Of a stretch of DNA of 21,517 nt, positions 14,626-21,517 are shown piece by piece. The notes below the pieces were generated by a model. It ran no database searches, was not told the origin of the DNA, and was given only the letters and a program-made list of their open reading frames with translations. The DNA is taken from the NCBI GenBank assembly GCA_041590075.1, contig JBFHUL010000061.1, positions 1-21,517 of the forward strand. The letters run 5' to 3'. This DNA is from PZPK01 sp041590075. GTDB taxonomy: Bacteria > Pseudomonadota > Gammaproteobacteria > Pseudomonadales > Oleiphilaceae. The number at the start of each line of letters is the position of its first letter. The first letter of the stretch is position 1. Both the position numbers and the translations under genes were made by a program.

Positions 14626-15104
14626 TGGTCGTGTCCAATTTTAGCTGGCTGGCGGTATTCCTTACTTTTTTATTGGCCGCCGTGCTTGAGTTGGTGGTGT
14701 TGCCGGCGGTGCTGGCCCCTTTGCGACCGGAGTGGATGGTCTTGTGCTTGGTGTACTGGTTGCTGCGTCACCCGGAGCGCATTGGTATGGCGACGGCGCT
14801 TGTAGTAGGGCTGATAATGGATCTGCTGGCAGGCAGCTATTTCGGAATGCATATGCTGGCCTTGAGTATCATTACCTACCTGGTATTAGCCATGCAGCAG
14901 CGTCTCAAGATGTTTCCGGTCGTTCAGCAGGCGGCGATTGTGTTTCTGGTGACGGGCATACATCTGATGACCGTTTATACCATCAGAGCAACCCTGAGTG
15001 TCACTGATGGCAGTCTGGAGTATCTCTGGCAGGCACTGAGCAGTGCAGTTTGCTGGCCTTTGGTCATCGTGCTCTTTGACCGTTTCGTGTTTGCACTGAG
15101 GTAG
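14625..15104 (+). CDS. mreD: MreD, rod-shape determining membrane protein
   Basis: This 159-residue, very hydrophobic protein has about five membrane helices. It is the third component of the MreBCD shape complex and regulates MreC interaction with PBP2. Family features include the P-E-W segment (PLRPEWMVLCLVYWLLRHPER), the LIMDLLAGSYFGMH motif and ALSSAVCWPLV before the last helix. ATG overlaps the mreC stop (TGATG), indicating translational coupling. Confidence 0.94.
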   Translation: MVVSNFSWLAVFLTFLLAAVLELVVLPAVLAPLRPEWMVLCLVYWLLRHPERIGMATALVVGLIMDLLAGSYFGMHMLALSIITYLVLAMQQRLKMFPVVQQAAIVFLVTGIHLMTVYTIRATLSVTDGSLEYLWQALSSAVCWPLVIVLFDRFVFALR

Positions 15105-15117
15105 TGGAGTAGGGGGT

Positions 15118-15741
15118 ATGTCGAATCTGATACTTGGTTCATCTTCGCCGCGGCGCAGGGAACTGCTGGCGCAGTTAGGCGTCTCCTTTTCGGTACAGTC
15201 GGTAGACCTGGATGAAACTCCGCTGGAAGGGGAGCCTGCAGAGACTTACGTTGCGCGCATGGCAGTAGAAAAAGCGCGAGCGATTGCTCGGCGAGTGTCG
15301 AATGGAGGTCAGGATGGGGCGCGCAGCTATGTGCTGGCGGCCGATACCATAGGAGAACTGCATGGCCAGATTTTGGTCAAACCGCGAGATCGTCAGGATT
15401 TTGAAGGGATGATGCGGGCTATGTCTGGCAAGCGCCATCGCGTGATCACGTCGGTATGTGCTGTGATGTGTGGGCCTTGTGAAGAGCAGTGGCAACAGCG
15501 CGTGCGCAGTGTCACGACTGAGGTGACGTTTAAGGCATTGTCTGACCGCGAGATCGCGGCTTATTGGGATACCGGAGAGCCGCTAGACAAGGCTGGCGGC
15601 TATGGAATACAGTCGAAGGGAGCGCTGTTTGTAGCGGGCATTCACGGTAGCTACAGCAATGTAGTGGGCTTGCCGCTCATGGAAACAGCCGAGATCTTGC
15701 AGGAACTGGGGTTTGATGTATGGACAGCCATGCAAATGTGA
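15118..15741 (+). CDS. maf: Maf-family nucleotide pyrophosphatase (YhdE type, dTTP/UTP)
   Basis: Maf proteins hydrolyse non-canonical or pyrimidine nucleoside triphosphates; the YhdE type acts on dTTP and UTP and is linked to septum inhibition. The 207-residue product has the SSSPRRRELL phosphate-binding motif (8-17), the catalytic aspartate D76 in AADTI, KPRD (88-91), SGKRHRVITSV (103-113) and EPLDKAGGYGIQ (154-165), which marks the YhdE subtype. Its place between mreD and rng matches E. coli mreBCD-yhdE-rng. The gap to mreD is 13 bases. Its 3' end overlaps an alternative start of rng. Confidence 0.93.
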   Translation: MSNLILGSSSPRRRELLAQLGVSFSVQSVDLDETPLEGEPAETYVARMAVEKARAIARRVSNGGQDGARSYVLAADTIGELHGQILVKPRDRQDFEGMMRAMSGKRHRVITSVCAVMCGPCEEQWQQRVRSVTTEVTFKALSDREIAAYWDTGEPLDKAGGYGIQSKGALFVAGIHGSYSNVVGLPLMETAEILQELGFDVWTAMQM

Positions 15742-15800
15742 ATGATGGTGCATCACGGGAGCCTTCCCGGGAGCCAAAAAAGCAAACGGCCGTTGCCGGT

Positions 15801-17285
15801 ATGAGTGAAGAAATACTGATAAACGTCACACCGGTCGAAACGCGGGTCGCGGTGGTCGAGAACGGCATGCTGCAGGAAGTGTACATTGAGCGTACGAGTC
15901 GGCGCGGATTGGTGGGCAATATCTACAAAGGTAAGGTAGTGCGCGTGTTGCCGGGCATGGAGGCTGCCTTTGTGGATATTGGTCTGGAGCGTGCCGCCTT
16001 CATTCATGTGTCGGATATCGCCACGCGCGTGGATGATGGTGACAGCGCCATTGCCAGCAAGCAGACACCGGACATTGCCCTGCTCTTGCGCGAAGGCCAG
16101 TCGCTGGTGGTGCAGGTGATCAAAGACCCGATTGGTACCAAAGGTGCTCGTCTTACCACTCAGCTTTCCATAGCCAGCCGCTACCTTGTATACATGCCCG
16201 GCGTTGATCATATCGGTATATCGCAGCGCATCGAGGATGAAACCGAGCGGGAGCGCTTGCGCTCTCTGGTGCAAAGTTGTCAGTTGGATGGAAGCCCGGA
16301 AGGTGAAGTGCGTGGTTTCATTGTGCGTACTGCGGCGGAGGGTGCGGGGGAAGACGAGTTTAATGCCGATTTGCAGTTTCTTGCCCGCTTATGGCGGAAA
16401 CTCGAACAGCGCATCAAAGAACAACAGGCACCTTGTGTTATTTATCAGGATTTACCGCTCTACATGCGTGCTATCCGTGATCTGGTGAAGCCTCAGTCAG
16501 AAAAAATACGTATCGACTCCAGAGAGAGTTATAACAAGGTCTGTGAGTTTGCCGAGAATTTTCTGATCGATGTCAGCAAACGGTTGGAATACTACCCGGG
16601 TGAGCGCCCCATTTTTGATCTGTACAACATTGACGATGAAATTCAAAAGGCTCTGGGGCGCAAGGTACAGCTCAAGTCCGGGGGCTATCTGATTATCGAT
16701 CAAACCGAGGCGATGACTACCATTGACGTTAATACCGGGGCGTTTGTGGGGCATCGCAATCTTGAGGAAACCATTTTCAAAACCAATCTGGAAGCCGCGC
16801 GAACCATTGGGCGACAACTGAGGCTGAGAAATCTTGGAGGTATCATCATCCTGGATTTCATCGATATGGTGGATGAGGAACACCAGCGGCAGGTGTTGCG
16901 CATGCTTGAAAAAATGCTTGAGCGCGACCATGCCCGAACAACGATCAGTTGTGTGAGCGAGCTCGGCCTGGTTGAAATGACTCGCAAGCGCACTACCGAG
17001 AGCTTGGGGCAAACCCTGTGCGAGCCCTGTCATGTGTGTGAAGGAACCGGGTATCTCAAGACGCCTGAAACCGTATGCTATGAAATCATGCGCGAGATTC
17101 TGCGTGTAAATCGCGCCTATGATGCGTCGGTCTATCTTGTCATGGCCTCCCAAAGCGTCATCGACCGCCTGCTTGATGAAGAATCTGATAACGTTGCAGA
17201 TCTGGAGACCTTTATCGGCAAGCAGATCAAGTTTCAGGTGGAGGTCATGTACAATCAAGGGCAGTACGATGTCGTGCTGATTTAG
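15801..17285 (+). CDS. rng: RNase G
   Basis: RNase G is the RNase E-family endonuclease that matures the 5' end of 16S rRNA and decays some mRNAs. The S1 domain with NIYKGKVVRVLPGMEAAFVD is near residues 35-110. The Mg-binding catalytic aspartates are D309 (TTIDVNTG) and D352 (ILDFIDMVD), spaced exactly as D304 and D347 of E. coli RNase G. The Zn-link cysteines are C407, C410 and C413 (CEPCHVC). There is no RNase E-type scaffold tail. ATG 15801 gives 494 residues beginning MSEEILINVTP, the start I recall for P. aeruginosa. ATG 15720, which overlaps maf and has GGGG nine bases upstream, would add 27 residues including REPSREP. Confidence 0.94.
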   Translation: MSEEILINVTPVETRVAVVENGMLQEVYIERTSRRGLVGNIYKGKVVRVLPGMEAAFVDIGLERAAFIHVSDIATRVDDGDSAIASKQTPDIALLLREGQSLVVQVIKDPIGTKGARLTTQLSIASRYLVYMPGVDHIGISQRIEDETERERLRSLVQSCQLDGSPEGEVRGFIVRTAAEGAGEDEFNADLQFLARLWRKLEQRIKEQQAPCVIYQDLPLYMRAIRDLVKPQSEKIRIDSRESYNKVCEFAENFLIDVSKRLEYYPGERPIFDLYNIDDEIQKALGRKVQLKSGGYLIIDQTEAMTTIDVNTGAFVGHRNLEETIFKTNLEAARTIGRQLRLRNLGGIIILDFIDMVDEEHQRQVLRMLEKMLERDHARTTISCVSELGLVEMTRKRTTESLGQTLCEPCHVCEGTGYLKTPETVCYEIMREILRVNRAYDASVYLVMASQSVIDRLLDEESDNVADLETFIGKQIKFQVEVMYNQGQYDVVLI

Positions 17286-17359
17286 ACGATTCGGCGCAAT
17301 CAGAATAGTTGGCGGCGGTTCAATATGGATAGCAACAGGGACACCGCATAAGTGGGTGA

Positions 17360-20300
17360 ATGGCTTTGAAGCGATTTTTGGGTTTTTTGCATATCAATTT
17401 GCGCGCCATTGCTCTGTTTCTCTTGCTGCTGGTTGCACTCTATGTGGTCCTGGCGCGTTCATTGCTCGCGCTGGTTCCCGAATATCGTTCCGATCTGGAA
17501 AACCTGCTCAGCACCGAGCTGGGCGTGCCGCTGCTGATCGGCTCGCTGCAAGGCGAGTGGGTAGGCTTTGATCCGGTTGTTGTCATCCGCGATATCTCTC
17601 TTGAAAACCCTGATCTGGCACGCATTGATGAAGTGCGCATCCGGGTCGCAGTGTTCCGATCATTGATGGCGCGTGAGCTGCGTCTGAGGTCTATTCAAAT
17701 CGATCAGGCTCGCTTGGTCGTTGCGCATCAGTCGCCCGAGGTCTGGCTTATCGGAGGTGAAGACTGGTCGGGTACGCACTCACAAGCGGAGGGTATGTCG
17801 CCGCAGCTTCTGCGCGTCTTCGATGGTACACAGGTAGTGCTGGCCAATACCCGTCTCGATTTTTTTGACCTGCAACAGCGTCGCAGTGACTGGCGCTTTC
17901 CTGATCTGTCTGTTTACTATCAAGGCGATACCTTACATGCCCGGGGCAGAATGCTTGAGCCCGGAGGTGTGCAGCCATTGCTCAGCTTCACCATGCAAGG
18001 TAATTGGCGTGACGATCTGGGTCTGATTGGTCAGGTCTACACGGAGTTTCGTTCCGGCTCGAACCTGGCTGCGCTAATGAAAGACTATCACTGGTCGGGC
18101 ATTGCGGTGCAGGAGGTTGATGCCAGTGGGCGCATGTGGCTGGATTTTGAAGGGTGGCAGTTACAGTCCTGGCAGGCAAGCCTGCAGCTAAGCGAGCTGC
18201 AGTGGCTGGTTAAGGAGGAGTCTCTGCCTCCGTTGCAGAACCTTACCGCAGAGGTACGCTGGGAACAGCGTGACGAATCTGGAGTGCTTGAATTCTCGCG
18301 TCTCGGCTTTGAGTGGTTTGCGCAACGCTGTGGTGCGATGTCTGGTCGCGTGGAGTCGCATCAGGCCGGTCACACATTCTATCTTGATGCGCTGTCCATT
18401 CCGTGCGTCACGCATCTGGTTTCCGCGCTCGATCTTCCCTCTGAAGCTCTGCGTGAACGGCTCGAAATCAGCGAACCCGAAGGAACGTTGCGACATATTC
18501 ACCTTGTTCAGAATGAGCAGGATTGGCGTTTTGACGCTGAACTGGAAAACGTGTCGTTAAAGGCTTACGAGAGTACCCCGGCGGGCCGTGGGATCTCCGG
18601 CGCAGTCTTCGCGTATCCTGGGGGCGGCGGCGTTGTTTTTGATAGCCCAAATTTTGAGCTGGCTTTTCCTCGTCTGTTTCTCGATTCATGGAAAACGCGT
18701 CGTGGTCAGGGCGCTGTATATTGGCGACTCGATGAGCACGATGTGGAAGTGTACTCCGATGGTATTCGACTCATGATGGCCGATGGAGCGCTGGTTTATG
18801 GCGATTTTGCATTGCGCCTCAACGAACAGGCTCACGAAGATTATCTGGCATTGCAGATTGCTCTCCAGGATATCAAGTTCAAACAGGTGCCCGATTTTGT
18901 GCCGTACTACGCGGTGGGCAATGATCTGCATGACTGGTTGCGCAATGCGCTGGTCAAAGGTAAGGCCTCGAGCGGTATTTATGTCGGTTATGGCGCGGTC
19001 GAAGCCACTAACCCCGACAATAGTTTTACCTCCTCGATACATGTTGCTACCCAAAATGGTTCCTTGCGGTTTGCAGATGGCTGGCCCTTGTTGGAGGGCT
19101 TGAGTGCCGAGATCGATATACAGAATGGACAGCTTGATATTGCCGCTGACAGTGGGCTCATTGGCCCCACTCGTCTTACTCGCGTTCGTGCTCATAAGCC
19201 CGAAGTGAATGCGGATCAGACGGCCGTTCTCGTTGCCAAGGCGCGAAGCAAGATCAGCCCCAAGCAGCTGGATTACTGGTTAAAAGAGTCGCCCATTGCC
19301 GATAACACCCGTGATATCGCAGAACAGATAACAATCGCGACGCCGGTGGAGGCTGAGATCGAGATTGGGGTCCCCATGGAAGGCGATGATCCGGTGCACC
19401 ATGACATTCGAGCATTGATGAAAGGGGCTGAAGTGACTCATCTCCCCTCGCGTCTGCAATTTAAGGATGTGCACGGTGCATTGCGGGTTTCATCTCAGCA
19501 AGGTATTGAAGCAAACGATATTCGTGCCGTGTTGTTTGATGAGTCTGTGACGCTGAACATTACTTCCGCAGCAAAGCACTCTGCGCAGCCTGCGACACAA
19601 TCTCCATCGAAAGGCAAGGCACTTCAGCCTGACAAGGCCGGTGTGAAGAATGCGAGTAATAATGTGCCGACTGCTTTCGATACCAATATTGCCTTGAAAG
19701 GTAAGGTTTCCGTTGAGGCCCTGACCCAACATTTCTCGCTCGCCCCAATACCCGGGTTAATGGGAGGGATAGACTATCAATCAGTTCTAACGCTCCCTTC
19801 CGATCCCGCAGATCCGCCATTCTTTGTGCTCACAAGTACGCTGAAAGGCTTGGCGCGTGCATGGCCCGCGCCTTTTCGAAAGTCGGTCGATGACGCCGAG
19901 CGTTTGCGGATGAAAACGACTATCCGTGATGACCTAGTGAGCTTGGATGTGGCTTTGGAGTCGGGCGTCTGGGGGTATGCCAAAGCGCTTGTTGAGGTGG
20001 ATGGCGGTAATTTCAAGCACGGCTGGCTGGGCATTCAGAAGAATGCCTTTCCCAATCCGCCGGCACTTGAAACAGGGTTGTTGGCCGATATTAGCGTGGA
20101 TAAGGCCCGCCTGTCCCCGTGGCTTGATTTTATCGCCGATTGGCCGTCAACAGAGGCTGAAGATTCCACGCGTATTCTCCAGTCGCTTGCCTTGGATGTG
20201 AAACAGCTGCACGCGTTCGGGTATGTATTTGAGCAACAGAAGGTAAAAGTGTTACCTGGGCCTGATGCATGGGAGGTCGCGGTCGATGGTCCCTTTGCGC

Positions 20301-21238
20301 AGGGAACAATACGAATACCCGAAGCACCTGAGGCATTAAGATTAGCGTTCAGCTCGCTGCATCTGGCAAATCCGGAGATACCCGAAGAGGCAGAATTCAG
20401 TGACCCGGGTAAATTGCCCGCCCTGAACTTTTCTGCAAGTCAGTTGCGTTTGGGGGAGCAGGATTACGGCCGTCTAGCATTTCAAATAGAGCCTACCGCC
20501 ATGGGTGCAATTTTCAGAGATTTAACCTGGGAGCTATTGCAAAGCAAAGCGAAGGGGCAATTAAACTGGCGCAGTCAGGGGGGGATCTCCGAGAGCATTC
20601 TCACCCTGGATGTTCAGGGTAAGGATATCGACGAGCTGGCCAAACATCTGTCGTGGAAATCGCCGCTCACCAGTAGCTCTCTGGAAGGGAAGGTCGCCTG
20701 GGTGTGGCCGGCTGCGCCGCAGGATTTCACGCTGGGAAGTGTGTCGGGTTCTTTGGAAGTGATGATGAAGAACGGGCGGCTTAAAACAGCGGATGAAAAA
20801 ACCGGCGCCTTGCGCTTGTTCGGTATTTTCAACGCCGAGGCCTTGGGGCGGCGTCTCAAACTGGACTTTTCCGATCTCTACAAAAGCGGTGTGAGCTATG
20901 ACGACCTCACACTCAAAGCCAGAATTGATCAGGGTAATCTGAGTATTGTAGATCGCTTAATCATTGAGGGCCCATCAAGTAAGTATGCGATCAAGGGGAA
21001 TGCGGATCTGGGCAAGGAAACTCTGGACATGGAAATGGTCGTCGAGTTACCGGTGTCGCAGAATGTGCCGCTTGCGGCTCTGCTGTTGGGGGCGCCGCAG
21101 ATTGGAGGTGCGGTATGGTTGATCGATAAACTGCTCGGTGAGCCTCTGTCGCAGATTACTACTGCCCGATATAGCATCAAAGGGCCATGGAAAGACCCGG
21201 TTCTGGAATTGAAGCAGGTACTGAATGCCAAAAAGTAA
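17360..21238 (+). CDS. yhdP: YhdP family (TIGR02099) AsmA-like envelope protein
   Basis: This 1292-residue protein has one N-terminal membrane helix (about residues 15-35) and an otherwise periplasmic body of repeated beta-strands. That is the architecture of YhdP, TamB and other AsmA-like proteins proposed to form grooves that carry phospholipids from the inner to the outer membrane. The N-terminal DUF3971-like region starts after the helix, with LVPEYRSDLENLLSTELGV. The C-terminal AsmA-like part contains SGSLEVMMKNGRL and ALRLFGIFNAEALGRRLKLDF, then PLAALLLGAPQIGGAVWLIDKLLG near the end. Length is close to E. coli YhdP (about 1266). A poorly conserved-looking loop rich in Ser, Ala, Lys and Gln occurs near residues 735-770. 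It follows rng after 74 bases, as in E. coli and Pseudomonas. Confidence 0.95.
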   Translation: MALKRFLGFLHINLRAIALFLLLLVALYVVLARSLLALVPEYRSDLENLLSTELGVPLLIGSLQGEWVGFDPVVVIRDISLENPDLARIDEVRIRVAVFRSLMARELRLRSIQIDQARLVVAHQSPEVWLIGGEDWSGTHSQAEGMSPQLLRVFDGTQVVLANTRLDFFDLQQRRSDWRFPDLSVYYQGDTLHARGRMLEPGGVQPLLSFTMQGNWRDDLGLIGQVYTEFRSGSNLAALMKDYHWSGIAVQEVDASGRMWLDFEGWQLQSWQASLQLSELQWLVKEESLPPLQNLTAEVRWEQRDESGVLEFSRLGFEWFAQRCGAMSGRVESHQAGHTFYLDALSIPCVTHLVSALDLPSEALRERLEISEPEGTLRHIHLVQNEQDWRFDAELENVSLKAYESTPAGRGISGAVFAYPGGGGVVFDSPNFELAFPRLFLDSWKTRRGQGAVYWRLDEHDVEVYSDGIRLMMADGALVYGDFALRLNEQAHEDYLALQIALQDIKFKQVPDFVPYYAVGNDLHDWLRNALVKGKASSGIYVGYGAVEATNPDNSFTSSIHVATQNGSLRFADGWPLLEGLSAEIDIQNGQLDIAADSGLIGPTRLTRVRAHKPEVNADQTAVLVAKARSKISPKQLDYWLKESPIADNTRDIAEQITIATPVEAEIEIGVPMEGDDPVHHDIRALMKGAEVTHLPSRLQFKDVHGALRVSSQQGIEANDIRAVLFDESVTLNITSAAKHSAQPATQSPSKGKALQPDKAGVKNASNNVPTAFDTNIALKGKVSVEALTQHFSLAPIPGLMGGIDYQSVLTLPSDPADPPFFVLTSTLKGLARAWPAPFRKSVDDAERLRMKTTIRDDLVSLDVALESGVWGYAKALVEVDGGNFKHGWLGIQKNAFPNPPALETGLLADISVDKARLSPWLDFIADWPSTEAEDSTRILQSLALDVKQLHAFGYVFEQQKVKVLPGPDAWEVAVDGPFAQGTIRIPEAPEALRLAFSSLHLANPEIPEEAEFSDPGKLPALNFSASQLRLGEQDYGRLAFQIEPTAMGAIFRDLTWELLQSKAKGQLNWRSQGGISESILTLDVQGKDIDELAKHLSWKSPLTSSSLEGKVAWVWPAAPQDFTLGSVSGSLEVMMKNGRLKTADEKTGALRLFGIFNAEALGRRLKLDFSDLYKSGVSYDDLTLKARIDQGNLSIVDRLIIEGPSSKYAIKGNADLGKETLDMEMVVELPVSQNVPLAALLLGAPQIGGAVWLIDKLLGEPLSQITTARYSIKGPWKDPVLELKQVLNAKK

Positions 21239-21517
21239 TCACTTATCACCGCAAGACGAGCCCCTCCGTGTTGCTCTCGTACAAATGACCAGCACGGATG
21301 ACTGGAGCGAGAATTTGGCCAGCATCAAACGCCTGCTGGCTCGCAGTCCAGAGATACAGCAATCCGAGCTCGTATTGTTGCCGGAAAATGCCTTGTGTTT
21401 TGGTGCTTCGGCGATGCGTAAACTGGCGGAAAGTCCTGAGCCCATGCTGTATGCACTGGCAGATATCGCTCAGCAATACGGCATTACATTAGTGGCGGGC
21501 TCCCTGCCCATGTTGAC
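21225..21517 (+). CDS. Carbon-nitrogen hydrolase (nitrilase superfamily), 5' part only
   Basis: The frame beginning at ATG 21225 is open to the window end (97 codons). The N-terminal LRVALVQMTSTDDWSENLASI and the LVLLPENALCFG segment, whose glutamate is the first member of the Glu-Lys-Cys triad, are typical of the Nit2-like branch of the nitrilase superfamily. The GITLVAGSLPM strand follows. The lysine and cysteine lie beyond the window. It overlaps the yhdP stop by 14 bases and has AGG about seven bases before the start. In Pseudomonas the same place, between yhdP and tldD, holds such a gene. Substrate unknown; deaminated glutathione or omega-amidase activity would be typical for relatives. 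Confidence 0.9.
   Translation, partial: MPKSNHLSPQDEPLRVALVQMTSTDDWSENLASIKRLLARSPEIQQSELVLLPENALCFGASAMRKLAESPEPMLYALADIAQQYGITLVAGSLPML

Noticed and set aside
16497..17258. A 253-codon open frame on the minus strand opposite rng
   Set aside because: It lies wholly within rng, which has all catalytic residues. The antisense product has no recognisable features.
1..21517. CRISPR arrays, tRNA genes, insertion sequences, prophage or defence islands
   Set aside because: I saw no regularly spaced repeats, cloverleaf genes, transposase or integrase motifs, or defence proteins. Gene order is that of conserved core loci.

Overview
The window looks like chromosomal DNA from a polar-flagellated marine or soil gammaproteobacterium close to Pseudomonas and the Cellvibrionaceae. 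Two blocks keep the gene order I know from Pseudomonas aeruginosa: cheB-motC-motD-parC-parP-cheW-DUF2802, and gatB-gatA-gatC divergent from mreB-mreC-mreD-maf-rng-yhdP-nitrilase. There are no insertion sequences, phage genes, CRISPR arrays, tRNAs or rRNAs that I can see. Coding density is high and both window ends cut through genes.

Region 1 (1-5540, plus strand) is the end of a flagellar/chemotaxis locus: the CheB methylesterase C-terminus, a second stator pair (MotC, MotD), the ParC/ParP system that places chemotaxis arrays at the pole, the CheW coupling protein, and a small DUF2802 membrane/coiled-coil protein. A strong bidirectional terminator closes it. The three larger gaps inside this block (before parC, parP and cheW) each carry a related element, TGGCA-Y-R-G-M-TTG. 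Two of the copies have the GG-N10-GC geometry of a sigma-54 promoter.

Region 2 (5541-9059) joins two otherwise conserved blocks. On the minus strand it holds a degenerate PilZ-like protein and a 103-residue protein of unknown function. On the plus strand it holds rimO (ribosomal protein S12 methylthiotransferase), with a good promoter. On the minus strand again it holds a lipoprotein of the MbnP / 'metallo-mystery pair' family. This MbnP homologue has no MbnH di-heme partner beside it, and both tryptophans of the usual family motif are arginines.

Region 3 (9060-12351, minus strand) is gatCAB, the Glu-tRNA(Gln)/Asp-tRNA(Asn) amidotransferase. The MbnP-like gene sits 55 bases downstream and may be read from the same transcript. 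Region 4 (12650 to the end, plus strand) is the cell-shape operon mreBCD followed by maf (nucleotide pyrophosphatase), rng (RNase G), yhdP (AsmA-like envelope lipid-transport protein) and the start of a carbon-nitrogen hydrolase. The genes are tightly packed, with a one-base overlap at mreC/mreD and a 14-base overlap at yhdP/nitrilase. mreC appears to use an AUU start codon, judging from its Shine-Dalgarno spacing and N-terminal conservation.

Most of the window is ordinary housekeeping DNA. The parts worth a second look are the altered MbnP-like lipoprotein, the repeated element in the chemotaxis gaps, the probable AUU start of mreC, and the two uncharacterised minus-strand genes next to the chemotaxis cluster.
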